NCBI GenBank assembly: GCA_964615375.1
Contig: CAZTOW010000027.1
Coordinates: forward strand, 72,069 to 136,068
DNA: 64,000 bases
Reading direction: 5' to 3'
Source: CAZKWG01 sp964615375
GTDB lineage: Bacteria; Myxococcota_A; UBA796; CAZKWG01
Shown here: piece after piece, positions 41,006 to 50,635 of the stretch
Layout of the letters: each line of letters starts with the position of its first letter
How positions within the stretch are numbered: the first letter of the stretch is position 1
Translations under genes and position numbers: made by a program
Notes under the pieces: generated by a model
Database searches by the model: none
What the model was told of the DNA's origin: nothing
The model's input: the letters and a program-made list of their open reading frames with translations, nothing else

Positions 41006-43465
41006 ATGTCCCGCGCGACGCAGGACAATGATCCAAGCGCCTTCGTCACCTGGGAGATCCCGCCTGAGCCGCGGACATCTCCGCTCGCCAACCTCGGCCC
41101 GCGGCCCGACAGCGAGGCGCCGGAGCCCATCGCGCTCCTGGGCCGGGGAGGCTCCGGGGAGGTCTGGCGCGCGCACGACCCATCCCTGGACCGCGAGGTG
41201 GCGCTCAAGATCCTGCGCGCCGAGCGCGCCCAGGACCCTGGAGACGTCGCGCGCTTCCTCCACGAGGCCCGCGTCACCGCCGGGCTCCAGCACCCCGGCG
41301 TCATCCCGGTCTACGCGCTGGGCACCACCGCCGACGGGCGTCCCTGCTTCGCCATGCCCGAGGTGCGCGGCCGCACGCTCAAGCAGCGCATCGTCGAGGC
41401 CCACGATCCCGGCTCCGACCCGGACGACCGATGGAGCTCGCGCCGCCTGCTGGACGCCTTCCACAAGGTCTGCGACACGCTCTCCTTCGCGCACCGGGCG
41501 GGCGTGGTCCACCGCGACATCAAGCCGCAGAACATCCTGCTGGGCGACTTCGGCGAGGTCTACGTCGCCGACTGGGGCCTCGCCCGCACCCGCCAGGGCG
41601 AGCACGAGGGCCTCTCCGCGACCCCCAGCCGCTACGCCGGCCCGGGCGGGACGCAGTCCGGCACCATCACCGGCACGCCCATCTACATGGCGCCCGAGCA
41701 GGCCCGTGGCGAGGACGAGGCCGTCGGGCCGCGCACGGACGTCTACGCGCTGGGCGTGATGCTCTACGAGATCCTGGTAGGCAGACCGCCGTTCTCGGGC
41801 GCGGTGGACCGCGTGCTGGAGGCCGTCATGGAGGGCCGGCGCGCCTCCTGGCCGGCGGGCGTCCCCGACGAGCTGCGCGAGCTGGCCGAGCGGGCCATGG
41901 CCCTGGACCCCCTGCGTCGCCCGGAGGACGCCTCGGAGGTGGCCCGCGAGGTCGAGCGCTGGCTGGCCGGGGATCGGGCGCGGGAGCGCGCCCTGGCCGT
42001 GGTCGCCGAGGGGGAGCAGATGCTGAGGGACGCCGCCACGCTGCGCGCGCGGTCCTCAGCGGCGGCGGAGCAGGCCGCGCAGCTCCTGGAGACGGTCCCC
42101 GAGGCCGCGCCCGTCGAGGAGAAGCTGCCCGGCTGGGAGCGTGAGGACGAGGCGCTGCGACTGGAGGAGGAGGCCGGGCTCCTGGAGACCGGGGCCGTCC
42201 AGAAGCTGTACGCGGCCTTGAACCTGGCCCCCGAGCTTCCCGAGGCCCACGACCGGCTGGCCACGTACTACCGCGACCAGCAGGCCGCGGCCGAGGCGCG
42301 GGGGGATCGCCCCGGCGCGGCGCGGGCCGGGATCGGGCTCGCGGCGCACGACCGCGGGCAGCACCGGGCCTGGCGCCGGGGCGAGGGCTCGCTGACCCTG
42401 CTCACCGATCCGCCAGGGGCCGAGGCCCTGCTCTACCGCTACGAGCTGCGCGCCCGCCGCCTGGAGCCGGTCTTCGTGCGCTCGCTGGGCCGCACCCCGC
42501 TGCGCCAGATCCCGCTGCCCATGGGGAGCTACCGCCTCACCCTGCGCTCGCCAGGGAGGCCCGACGTGCTCTACCCGGTGGAGATCGGCCGCATGGCGCG
42601 CTGGGACGGCGTGGCCCCCGGGCACGAGACCCCCACCGCCGTCCGCCTGCCCGACGCGCTCCGCCCTGACGAGATCTACGTGCCCGCGGGCTGGGCCCGC
42701 TTCGGCGGCGATCCGCTCTCGCCCACCGGTTTCCCCGCCACCCGCCTGTGGCTGGACGCCTTCGTCATCGCGCGGGACCCGGTGACCAACGGAGATTATG
42801 TCAAGTTCTTGAACGACCTCGTCGCGCAGGGGCGGGAGGAGGAGGCCCTGCGGCACGCGCCGCGGGAGCGGGCCGGTCACCACGGCGACGCGGGCACGCA
42901 GATCCTCCAGCGCGACCCGGAGGGGCGCTTCCTGCTGGGCCTGGACGCCGACGGCGACCTCTGGGAGCCCGAACACCCCGTCTGCCTGGTGGGGATCGGC
43001 TCGGCCATGGCCTACGCCGACTGGCTCGCCGGGCGCACCGGCCGCCCCTGGCGCCTGGTGACCGAGTTCGAGCACGAGAAGGCCGCCCGCGGCGTGGACG
43101 GGCGCTCCTTCCCCTGGGGAGAGCACTGCGATCCCACCTGGACCCGCCTGGCGAACAGCCGCCCCGGCGACCCGCGCCCGGCGCGCGTCGACGAGTTCCC
43201 TGGTGACGTGAGCCCCTACGGCGCGCGGCACCTGGCGGGCAACCTCATCGCCTGGTGCGAGGGGCCCTGGCTGGACCGGATCCCCTTCTCCGACGGGCGG
43301 ATCCGGCGCCTGCCCACGCCCACCGACGACCACGACCTGGTGGTCATGAAAGGCGGCGGCTACTGGCACACGGCGGCGGGGGCGCGGGCGGCGCAGCGCT
43401 GGCGCTCCAACGTGATGGCGCGCTCGCAGGGGGTGGGCATCCGGCTCGCCTGGTCGCTGACCTGA
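41006..43465 (+). CDS. Ser/Thr protein kinase fused to a formylglycine-generating-enzyme-like domain
   Basis: 819 residues, with GGAGGAG 5 nt before the ATG. Kinase domain at about 40-325: GRGGSGEVW, VALKIL, HRDIKPQNIL, DWG in place of DFG, and GTPIYMAPEQARG. A helical region at about 325-450 follows, then a PEGA-like beta module with G-S-Y-R-L-T-L-R. The C-terminal FGE-sulfatase domain (about 550-819) contains DPVTNGDYVKFLND, RPWRLVTEFEHEKAARG, HLAGNLIAWCEGPW and a G-I-R-L end. Kinase-FGE fusions are known in Myxococcota and Planctomycetes-like bacteria; the FGE part is often a binding module. No transmembrane segment is visible. Confidence 0.9.
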   Translation: MSRATQDNDPSAFVTWEIPPEPRTSPLANLGPRPDSEAPEPIALLGRGGSGEVWRAHDPSLDREVALKILRAERAQDPGDVARFLHEARVTAGLQHPGVIPVYALGTTADGRPCFAMPEVRGRTLKQRIVEAHDPGSDPDDRWSSRRLLDAFHKVCDTLSFAHRAGVVHRDIKPQNILLGDFGEVYVADWGLARTRQGEHEGLSATPSRYAGPGGTQSGTITGTPIYMAPEQARGEDEAVGPRTDVYALGVMLYEILVGRPPFSGAVDRVLEAVMEGRRASWPAGVPDELRELAERAMALDPLRRPEDASEVAREVERWLAGDRARERALAVVAEGEQMLRDAATLRARSSAAAEQAAQLLETVPEAAPVEEKLPGWEREDEALRLEEEAGLLETGAVQKLYAALNLAPELPEAHDRLATYYRDQQAAAEARGDRPGAARAGIGLAAHDRGQHRAWRRGEGSLTLLTDPPGAEALLYRYELRARRLEPVFVRSLGRTPLRQIPLPMGSYRLTLRSPGRPDVLYPVEIGRMARWDGVAPGHETPTAVRLPDALRPDEIYVPAGWARFGGDPLSPTGFPATRLWLDAFVIARDPVTNGDYVKFLNDLVAQGREEEALRHAPRERAGHHGDAGTQILQRDPEGRFLLGLDADGDLWEPEHPVCLVGIGSAMAYADWLAGRTGRPWRLVTEFEHEKAARGVDGRSFPWGEHCDPTWTRLANSRPGDPRPARVDEFPGDVSPYGARHLAGNLIAWCEGPWLDRIPFSDGRIRRLPTPTDDHDLVVMKGGGYWHTAAGARAAQRWRSNVMARSQGVGIRLAWSLT

Positions 43466-43468
43466 GCC

Positions 43469-44221
43469 TCACTCGCCGAAGGTGGTCTCCTCCCAGCTCG
43501 TGCTGCCGTCGGCCTCCAGCGTGATGATCCAGAGCTGGCCATAGCCGGAGACGTCGGGCTCGGGGTCCAGGGCCAGGGCCTCGAAGAAGTCGGGCAGGGT
43601 GTAGGAGTGCCCGCAGTGGATGACCGTCTCGCCGCCGTGGGTGGCGATGATGTGCATCGCCAGCTCCTCCTCCGGGTCCAGGTCGGTCTGGATGTCCAGA
43701 CCGTGATCCTCGGCCGTGGGCGTGACCGTCAGCTGGGTGCGCTGGAGCTCGGTGGCGTAGACCGCGTCGAGCGGGACGTCGGCCATCAGCACGGCGAGCG
43801 CCTCGGCGCGGGCCTGGCCCTCCTCAGTGAGCCCGGGGTCGTCGCCGTCCTCCTCCTTCTCCGCGTGGCGCAGCGCGTAGAGGGTGATGGTGTCGCTGGG
43901 CAGGATGACCTCGCCCGTGTCGCCCGTATCGCCGGTCTCGGCGCTGTCATCGGCGGGCAGGGGCTTGCCGGTCTCGCCGGTCTCCAGGGGCTTGCCGGTC
44001 TCGCCGGAGTGCGCGCTGTCGCCCGTGTGCGCGCTGTCGCCCGTGTGGGTGGGCTCGCCCGTGTGCGCGCTGTCGCGACTGTCGGCGCTGTGCCCGGTGT
44101 GGGCGGTCTCCCCGGTCTCTCCGATGATCACCGGGAGGCCGGTCTCCTCGAGGGTGCCGCCACCCGGCACGCAGGCGGCGAGGAGGGGGAGCAGGAGGAG
44201 GTTGCGACGAAGGGGGGACAT
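43469..44221 (-). CDS. Histidine phosphatase-superfamily lipoprotein
   Basis: 250 residues from the second ATG (44221). The N-terminus RRNLLLLPLLAAC is a lipobox signal with Cys about residue 17, so the mature protein is lipid-anchored. Residues 30-105 are a Thr-Gly-Asp/His-Thr-Gly linker made of repeated short units. The C-terminal domain has histidine phosphatase motifs: YALRHAEKEE (nucleophile His in RHA instead of RHG), LTEEGQARAEALA, and VIHCGHSYTLPDF (second His). The substrate is unknown. Confidence 0.82.
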   Translation of the reverse strand: MSPLRRNLLLLPLLAACVPGGGTLEETGLPVIIGETGETAHTGHSADSRDSAHTGEPTHTGDSAHTGDSAHSGETGKPLETGETGKPLPADDSAETGDTGDTGEVILPSDTITLYALRHAEKEEDGDDPGLTEEGQARAEALAVLMADVPLDAVYATELQRTQLTVTPTAEDHGLDIQTDLDPEEELAMHIIATHGGETVIHCGHSYTLPDFFEALALDPEPDVSGYGQLWIITLEADGSTSWEETTFGE

Positions 44222-44271
44222 CATGGCGGGATTGTGACACAGGCGGGGCGGAGGCGCACCCGCGGCGTGCT

Positions 44272-45756
44272 TCAGGGGCTCTGGAGGCGATACCAGCCCT
44301 CGGACGCCGCGTCGAAGAACCAGATCTCCCCCGGCCGCGTCAGCGCCAGGAGCCCGGTGGGCGTCGGGTAGATTGCGACGTTGTTCGTGCTGGCGTCCAC
44401 GACCTTTTCGTTCATCAGGTCCGTGATCGACCCGTCCGTCATGAGCCCGTAGGCGCGCTGCTGAAAGCAGGCGAGCTGACGCACCCCGGTGAGGACCGGC
44501 TCACCGTCGTTGGCGAGCTCCGTCCCGTCGTGGATCCACACGCGCTCCCCCCGGCGCAGCAGCGCGAGCCCGGTACAGGCCAGCACCTCCTCCGTGCCGG
44601 TCAGGTGGAGATCCTCCCAGGAGCCACCCTTGAAGCGCTTGACCGCGCCGTCGCGCGTGAGCGCCCAGACCTGACCGCGCGAGGCCGCCACCTGGGCGTT
44701 CGCCGAGGGGCTCAGCGAGGTCCAGTGCTGGTCGCCGTCGTAGCGGAGCAGCCGCCCGGTGTCGCTCTCGACGACGTACATGCTGCCCGTCTCATCGTCC
44801 ACGGCGATGTCCGCGTTGTTGGTCCCGCTCTCGGTGTCCGACCAGGCGCCCTCCTCCGAGAGGTGCCCGATGGCCCCATTCTTCAGCAGCACGTAGGAGT
44901 CCCCCTGCGGGCCGACCACCACCTCGTCCACCAGCCCGAGCTCGAAGGGGCGGGCGATCTCATGGCGGATGACCTGGGCGGGCTGCGCGGCGGGCGTGGT
45001 GACGGAGACGCTCGCCTGCGCCTGCGCCTGGGCGACGGGGCTCTGCTCGCCCTCGCGCAGGCTGGCCAGCCAGAGGAGGGCCGTTGTGGAGGGGATCGCC
45101 AGCTTGGTCGTCTCGTCCGCCCGCAGGATGGCCACGTTGACGCCGATCACCTCCCCCCGAGCGTCCACCAGGGGCCCCCCGCTGGAGCCGGGTTGCATGT
45201 TGGCGTTGTGCTCGAGCAGGGCCAGGGCGCCATCGTCCGCGCGATAGAGGGCGGTGATCGCCCCGGGACGAAGGGAGACCGGAGGGTCGGACATCTCGCC
45301 GCCCAGGGCGCGGACGTGTCCCATGGGGAACCCGACGGCCACCACCCCCTGGGTCTCGAAGAGATCGGTGCGGGAGCTCAGGGTGAGCGCGCGGCCGGTC
45401 GCGGAGGGCACCATCAGCAGCGCGAGGTCCATGTCAGCGTCCGTGGCGGCGACCCATCCACGCACCGACGCGGCCTCCCGCGTGCCGCTGTCCAGGACCA
45501 GCTCCACCGCGGCGCCGACCCCACGCTCACCGAGCACGTGGGCGTTGGTCATCACCAGCTCATCAGCGACGAAGAAGCCAGAGCCCTCACCATCCGACGA
45601 GCGGATGAGCACGGTTCCTCGCTTCAGATCCTGGACCAGCGCGGCGCTGAGCGCGGCGCTATCGGCGGAGGAGCCGGCGATGACAGAGGATCTCTCCTGC
45701 GCCAGGGCCGGCGCGGCCAGGAGCCCGAGGATCAGCGCAAGCGAAAGGCGAGACAT
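44272..45756 (-). CDS. Secreted trypsin-like serine protease with C-terminal propeller-like region
   Basis: 494 residues. The signal peptide ends at ALAQE. The protease domain at about 35-235 has the triad: His in VMTNAHVLG, Asp in DADMDLALL, Ser in MQPGSSGGPLVD. No PDZ domain follows. Instead, residues 270-494 are repeated beta motifs (VVGPQGDSYVLLKNGAIGHL, VVESDTGRLLRYDG, VWALTRDGAVKRFKG) that suggest a beta-propeller. GGAGG lies 4 nt before the ATG. The gene is 31 nt downstream of a kinase-FHA gene and probably in its operon. Confidence 0.87.
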   Translation of the reverse strand: MSRLSLALILGLLAAPALAQERSSVIAGSSADSAALSAALVQDLKRGTVLIRSSDGEGSGFFVADELVMTNAHVLGERGVGAAVELVLDSGTREAASVRGWVAATDADMDLALLMVPSATGRALTLSSRTDLFETQGVVAVGFPMGHVRALGGEMSDPPVSLRPGAITALYRADDGALALLEHNANMQPGSSGGPLVDARGEVIGVNVAILRADETTKLAIPSTTALLWLASLREGEQSPVAQAQAQASVSVTTPAAQPAQVIRHEIARPFELGLVDEVVVGPQGDSYVLLKNGAIGHLSEEGAWSDTESGTNNADIAVDDETGSMYVVESDTGRLLRYDGDQHWTSLSPSANAQVAASRGQVWALTRDGAVKRFKGGSWEDLHLTGTEEVLACTGLALLRRGERVWIHDGTELANDGEPVLTGVRQLACFQQRAYGLMTDGSITDLMNEKVVDASTNNVAIYPTPTGLLALTRPGEIWFFDAASEGWYRLQSP

Positions 45757-45787
45757 ACAACCTCCAGTGGATCCCTTCCAAATTGTT

Positions 45788-47011
45788 TCAGTTTAAACTT
45801 TCGGCGCCCTCGACCACAAAGGACAGGCGCCCGAAGGAGAGCACGTCCCCTGGCGCGATCCGGCGCGCCTGCCCGCGGGGCAGCGGGGACTGGTTGACGA
45901 AGGTGCCGTTGGCGCTGTCCCGGTCGGTCACGACGAGCCCGCCCCCGTCGAAGCTCAGCTCGGCGTGCAGTCGGCTCACCCAGCGCCGGAGCTGGTTGCG
46001 CTCCTGATCGGTGAGGTCCACCTCCGGGCCGTCTCCCTGCCCGGCGCGATCCCTCCGCCCGACGCGGGTGATCCCGTAGCGGATGGGGTAGCGCATCCCG
46101 GGCAGGTCGCCATTGATGCAGCGGATCCAGGCCACCGGCTGGCCCTGGCCCTCCACCTCATGACGGACCCAGGCCAGACGCCGCAGGAGCTCGTTGGCCG
46201 AGCCGAGCCGGTCCTGGGGCTCCGGCGTGGTCATGTCCCGCAGGAGCTCGCGCAGCGCGACCGGCCAGTCCACCCCCGGGTCCAGCGGGAGGCAGCGCTC
46301 CTTCAGCGAGAGGATGCGGAAGATGGCGTTCCGCCCCCCGCCGGCCTCCTGGACATTGTAGGGGATGTGCCCGATCAGCGCCTCGTACAGCACGACACCG
46401 AGCGAGAAGATGTCCCAGCGGACCGGGTCCAGATCGTTGGTGGAGATCCACTCCGGCGGCGTGTAGAGCACGGTGCCGAGCGCGATCCCCGCCTCGGTCA
46501 GGCGCGTCCGCCCGGACTCCAGCGCGATGCCGAAGTCCACCAGCCGGCTGCGGAAGCGCCGCAGCCCGGCCCCCTCCTCCGGCTGGAGCAGGATGTTCGC
46601 CGGCTTGAGGTCGCGGTGGCAGATCCCTCGCGCGTGGATGTACTCCAGCGCCTGCCCGAGCTGGTCGCCGAGCGAGAGCACATCCCCCACCCCGAGCGGC
46701 CCCCCCTGCGCAAGGCGCACGTCGAGCCCGCTGCCCTCCACGTACTCCATGACCAGGCAGGGCGGGTCGTGATCGAGCAGCACGTCCAGGAGCTGAACCA
46801 CCCCCGGGTGAGCCAGCGCGCGAAGGATGCGCGCCTCGCGGGCGAAGCGCTCGTCCTGCTGAGGCATCACGGCCCCGCCTCGGAGCACCTTGAGCGCTCC
46901 GAGGCGCTCGGGGTGCTGGTGATGATGGCAGCGGAAGACCATCCCAACCCCGCCCTCACCCACGCGGCGGTCGATCTCCCAGGGCCCGATTCGGCGTCCG
47001 TCGAGGTTCAC
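45788..47011 (-). CDS. Ser/Thr protein kinase with C-terminal FHA domain
   Basis: 407 residues. Kinase domain: VGEGGVGMVF, LGALKVL, CHRDLKPANILL, VDFGIAL, and TPPEWIS in place of APE. An FHA phosphothreonine-binding domain at about 310-405 carries the conserved TRVGRRD, SRLHAEL and RDSANGTFVN motifs. The kinase-FHA pairing suggests self-recognition of phosphorylated partners. It is cytoplasmic, with no membrane segment. It lies 8 nt after the second kinase gene. Confidence 0.93.
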   Translation of the reverse strand: MNLDGRRIGPWEIDRRVGEGGVGMVFRCHHHQHPERLGALKVLRGGAVMPQQDERFAREARILRALAHPGVVQLLDVLLDHDPPCLVMEYVEGSGLDVRLAQGGPLGVGDVLSLGDQLGQALEYIHARGICHRDLKPANILLQPEEGAGLRRFRSRLVDFGIALESGRTRLTEAGIALGTVLYTPPEWISTNDLDPVRWDIFSLGVVLYEALIGHIPYNVQEAGGGRNAIFRILSLKERCLPLDPGVDWPVALRELLRDMTTPEPQDRLGSANELLRRLAWVRHEVEGQGQPVAWIRCINGDLPGMRYPIRYGITRVGRRDRAGQGDGPEVDLTDQERNQLRRWVSRLHAELSFDGGGLVVTDRDSANGTFVNQSPLPRGQARRIAPGDVLSFGRLSFVVEGAESLN

Positions 47012-47019
47012 CGCACACC

Positions 47020-48858
47020 TCAGCAGGGGTCGATCTGGTCGAAGGTCCAGCCCATGGCGCTCGCCCAGGCGTCAGTGTCCCCCTGCTGCACGGCCTTCTT
47101 GAGCCGGCGGGAGACCTCGCGCGCCTCCGACGTCTTCATGCTGCTGTGGCAGGAGCCGCCGTCCTCGAAGACCAGGCGGCGAGAGCGCCACCGCGTCTTC
47201 TGGCTCATCTCGCCCACCGTCCCGCAGAGGTTCGTGAACACGATGATCTGCATGGCGGCGAGCGCCTGCCCGTCCGCGTGATTGGCGGCGTGCTGCAGCA
47301 GCTCGAAGTAGTCCTTCCACTCACCCTTGACGACGATGTCCCACTGCCAGGGGTCACCGGGGACCGGGCGGAAGCTGACCCCCTTGATGATGTCGCCATC
47401 CACGAGGTCCGCGTTCAGGCTGGCCTGGGAGCGGGCGACCTCCACCTTGAGCGACTCGTGCTCCTTTGCCTCGCAGGCGCTCAGCTTGTCGAGACATTCC
47501 TGGGGCGCGGAGAACGCGCCGATCCCAGCCAGCGCCCCCGTCGCCGCGTGGCAGAGGTCCGTGGACACGAGCTGCTCGATCTTCTGCAGCTCAGCCTGCA
47601 CGGGTGTCCCCAGCGCCAGGCGCTCGCGGGCGCAGGTCTGCACGCCGGCCGGCTCCACCGAGGCGTCCAGAGACCCGTAAGCCAGGAGCGCCGAGTTGAA
47701 GCGGCACTCCCGCCAGGCGGCGGCGGCGTCCAGGAAGGGCTGTGTGGCCCCCTCGTCCGAACACGCCACCGGACCGGCAGGCGCCTCCGGCTCCGCGGCG
47801 ACCTCTGCGCCAGCGGTCGCGGCGTCCTGCCCGGGCTCCTTGACCTTCGCCGCCGCGTCGATGAGCGGGGGCACGAGCATCGCGATCAGCCCGCCGCAGG
47901 CCAGGAGCGTGCAGAGGGCCCCCCCGAAGGTCAAGCCCAGATAGAGCCCAGAGCGCCGACGGCCCTCAGGCGCGGGGGCGGGGCGCGGCGCGGGCGGCAC
48001 CCGGGGCGCCGGGGCGCGCTCCAACACCGGGCTCGCGCCCGAGAGCGAGCGCAGCAGCGCCAGCGCCTGCCCTGCGTTGGCGGGCCGCTCCGCGAGATCA
48101 CGGGCCGTCAGGCGGCGGATCAGCTCGGAGAGCCAGGCCGGCACGTCCTCCCGCAGCGCGCGGGGATCGGTGACCTGCCCGCCCAGGTGCCAGTTCATGC
48201 GCGCCGGCAGGCTCCCCTCCGGGCAGGCGGCGCGACCGGTGAGCATCTCCCAGGCCACCAGTCCAACAGCGTAGACGTCCACCGCGGGCGTCGCCCGCTG
48301 CCCGTCCCAGACCTCCGGGGCCATGTAGTCCCAGGTGCCGGACCCGAGCTGCCCCGTCTGGGAGGCCTTGGTGCCGTCCGCCGCGCGCGCGATCCCGAAG
48401 TCCAGCAGCTTCACCCGACCGTCCTCCGTCAGGAACACGTTGGACGGCTTCAGGTCACGGTGGACCACGGGCACCGCCTGGGCGTGGGCGTGCATCAGGG
48501 CGTCCAGCATCTGGTCGAGGACCGAGATGACCGCGTCCACCGCCATCGGCCCGCCCGCCAGGCGCCGCTGGAGGTCCTGGCCCTCGAGGTACTCCAGAAT
48601 GAGCGCAGCGCCACCCTGCCAGATCACCAGATCCCGGAACTGCACGATGCCCGGGTGGTGGAGCTGCGTGAGGATCTTGCGCTCCTGCCGCAGCGCGTCC
48701 ACGAACACCGGATCGCTGGCCAGGACCGGGTGAACGAGCTTGACCGCCACCTGATAGGACGGATCGTGCAGATCCGCGCCCCGGAACACCACGCCGTAGG
48801 TGCCCCGACCGAGCTCGCCGAGCAGCTTGAAGTGACCGACCGTGTCGTGCTGAGTCAT
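47020..48858 (-). CDS. Transmembrane Ser/Thr protein kinase
   Basis: 612 residues from the ATG at 48858. A start at 48927 would add an Arg-rich stretch. The kinase domain (about 10-270) has LGRGTYGVVF, VAVKLV, VVHRDLKPSNVFL and LDFGIA. A Pro-rich linker leads to one membrane helix at about 310-340 (LYLGLTFGGALCTLLACGGL). An extracytoplasmic domain of about 270 residues with eight or more Cys follows, as in receptor-type bacterial kinases. It is the first gene of a likely four-gene minus-strand run (kinase, kinase-FHA, protease, phosphatase) and is divergent from the tail locus across about 145 nt. Confidence 0.9.
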   Translation of the reverse strand: MTQHDTVGHFKLLGELGRGTYGVVFRGADLHDPSYQVAVKLVHPVLASDPVFVDALRQERKILTQLHHPGIVQFRDLVIWQGGAALILEYLEGQDLQRRLAGGPMAVDAVISVLDQMLDALMHAHAQAVPVVHRDLKPSNVFLTEDGRVKLLDFGIARAADGTKASQTGQLGSGTWDYMAPEVWDGQRATPAVDVYAVGLVAWEMLTGRAACPEGSLPARMNWHLGGQVTDPRALREDVPAWLSELIRRLTARDLAERPANAGQALALLRSLSGASPVLERAPAPRVPPAPRPAPAPEGRRRSGLYLGLTFGGALCTLLACGGLIAMLVPPLIDAAAKVKEPGQDAATAGAEVAAEPEAPAGPVACSDEGATQPFLDAAAAWRECRFNSALLAYGSLDASVEPAGVQTCARERLALGTPVQAELQKIEQLVSTDLCHAATGALAGIGAFSAPQECLDKLSACEAKEHESLKVEVARSQASLNADLVDGDIIKGVSFRPVPGDPWQWDIVVKGEWKDYFELLQHAANHADGQALAAMQIIVFTNLCGTVGEMSQKTRWRSRRLVFEDGGSCHSSMKTSEAREVSRRLKKAVQQGDTDAWASAMGWTFDQIDPC

Positions 48859-49002
48859 CGCGACCTCACCCTCACCTGGGAATGGCGCGAGCCGGCCGGG
48901 CTGTGATCGCGTCCGGCGCGATCTCACGCCCGGTGGCGGGGCGCGGCGGCATGTAGGATCCGTGAAGGGTGCGCCCCTCGAACACTGAACATACGATCCC
49001 CA

Positions 49003-49527
49003 TTGAAAGGGATCGAAAATCCCGTGATTCTCAGCGCCATCCGCACCGAGATCCTGTCCTGGCTCAGCCCGTTGCTGGACTGTCCCGCGACCTGGACGGA
49101 TCCGGCCGCGAGCGGCGGGGCGCAGCCGCCCTACGCCGTGCTGCAGCTCCGGCGCGTCGATCGGATGGGCGCGGACGAGCTGCGCGCGGACGGCGGCCCC
49201 GACGAGGTCCGCGTGGTGGGCTCGCGCCTCGTGACCGTGCGCGCGCTCGCCTACGGGCCCGACGCGCTGGACCGGCTCTGCGGGGTCCAGTCTTCTACTA
49301 GTATTCCTAGTATTCGAGGGAACCTGGGCGGCGGCCTCAGCCTGCTCGGGGATAGCGGCGTCGTCTCGGAGAGCGACGGCAGCGTCGCCAGCCTGGAGCT
49401 CCGCTTCCTGGTCCCCTTCGAGGCCCTGGACCGCCCGGGGGAGATCACCCGCGCCCTGGTGGACGTCGAGGTCCGACGCCCCGACGGGAGCCCCGGCCTC
49501 ACCGACACCGTCGAATTCTCACGCTAA
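49003..49527 (+). CDS. Tail terminator/neck protein (phage gp12-like)
   Basis: 174 residues from a TTG at 49003; GTG 49024 is an alternative. The pattern LSAIRTEILSWL...YAVLQLRRVDRMG...VVGSRLVTVRALAYG resembles phage neck or tail terminator proteins that cap the sheath-tube. Position supports this: it lies directly before the sheath gene, as in DUF3383-sheath phages. Identification by sequence alone is moderate. A copy of the dispersed palindrome interrupts the otherwise GC-rich gene. Confidence 0.6.
   Translation: MKGIENPVILSAIRTEILSWLSPLLDCPATWTDPAASGGAQPPYAVLQLRRVDRMGADELRADGGPDEVRVVGSRLVTVRALAYGPDALDRLCGVQSSTSIPSIRGNLGGGLSLLGDSGVVSESDGSVASLELRFLVPFEALDRPGEITRALVDVEVRRPDGSPGLTDTVEFSR
49297..49311. 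other. Dispersed 15-bp interrupted palindrome, copy 5
   Basis: ACTAG-TATTC-CTAGT, with perfect arms. It lies inside the tail terminator gene, in the codons ACT AGT ATT CCT AGT. Confidence 0.75.
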
Positions 49528-49545
49528 CGCAGCAGGAGCCAGCCC

Positions 49546-50610
49546 ATGCCGCTCGCCGACATCGTCAACGTCACCATCGAACGCCAGACGCGGGCGGTCA
49601 GCCAGCAGGGCTTCGGCACGCTGCTCATCGCCGGGACCAGCCTCACCGGCACGCCGCTCTACCGGGTCTACAGCGGCGTCAGCAGCGTCGGCAGCGAGCT
49701 GCCCAGCGCGTCCGCGGAGTACAAGGCGCTCAAGGTCGCCTTCTCCCAGAGCCCGACGCCGGTTCAGGTGGCGGTGGGCCGGGTGGACCTGAGCAGCGCC
49801 GCGACCCTCCAGACCAGCCTGAGCGCGCTGGAGGACGCGTTTAACGGCTGGTACGGGCTCGCCCTCGCCAGCCGGAGCTCCGCGCTGCAGAACGCCGCCG
49901 CGGAGTGGGTGGAGAGCTCCGGGCGCAAGATCCTCGCGCTCGCCACCAGCGACCCGCGGGCCATCGGCGAGGCGGCGATCCCGGGCGCCGGCAACAACCC
50001 GGAGATCGCCGCCACGCTCAAGAGCGACGGGCGCGAGCGCAGCTTCATCCTCTTCCACGAGGGCGCGGGCAGCGCCACCGACGAGGACTGGCCGGAGGTC
50101 GCCTGGCTGGCCCGCCAGCTCGCCACCACGCCCGGCGCGCAGACCTGGATGTTCAAGTCGCTCTCGGGCCCGACGCCCAGCGCGCTCACCGACACGCAGT
50201 CGCTCGCCGCTCGCAACGGCAACGTCAACACCTACGAGACCATCGGCGGCGTCAGCATCACCCGCGAGGGCCGCATGGCGTCGGGCGAGTACATCGACGT
50301 CATCGTCGGGATGGACTGGCTCAAGGCGCGGCTGACCGAGCGCATCTACAGCCGGCTGGTGAACCTGCCCAAGGTCCCGTACACGGACGCGGGCGTGGCC
50401 ATCTTCGAGGCCGAGATCAAGGCCCAGCTCGACGCCGCCGTGCGCTCGGGCGTGCTGGCCGGCGACCCGAAGCCCACCATCAGCGTGCCCCGCGTGCGCG
50501 ACGTCAGCGCGCAGGACCGGGCCAACCGCCTGCTGCCCGACATCCGCTTCGTCGCGACGCTGGCCGGCGCCGTCCACAGCGTGACCATCAACGGCGTGGT
50601 CTCCGTCTGA
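49546..50610 (+). CDS. Contractile tail sheath protein (DUF3383-like)
   Basis: 354 residues. The N-terminus (MPLADIVNVTIERQTRAVSQ, then GFGTLLI) is typical of DUF3383 sheath proteins of small myoviruses. The C-terminal end (RFVATLAGAVHSVTINGVVSV) is the conserved beta-strand extension that links neighbouring subunits. Contraction of this sheath drives the tube outward. It is followed 25 nt later by the tube gene, the standard order. Confidence 0.88.
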   Translation: MPLADIVNVTIERQTRAVSQQGFGTLLIAGTSLTGTPLYRVYSGVSSVGSELPSASAEYKALKVAFSQSPTPVQVAVGRVDLSSAATLQTSLSALEDAFNGWYGLALASRSSALQNAAAEWVESSGRKILALATSDPRAIGEAAIPGAGNNPEIAATLKSDGRERSFILFHEGAGSATDEDWPEVAWLARQLATTPGAQTWMFKSLSGPTPSALTDTQSLAARNGNVNTYETIGGVSITREGRMASGEYIDVIVGMDWLKARLTERIYSRLVNLPKVPYTDAGVAIFEAEIKAQLDAAVRSGVLAGDPKPTISVPRVRDVSAQDRANRLLPDIRFVATLAGAVHSVTINGVVSV

Positions 50611-50635
50611 AACCTTCTCGATTCCTGGAGCACCC

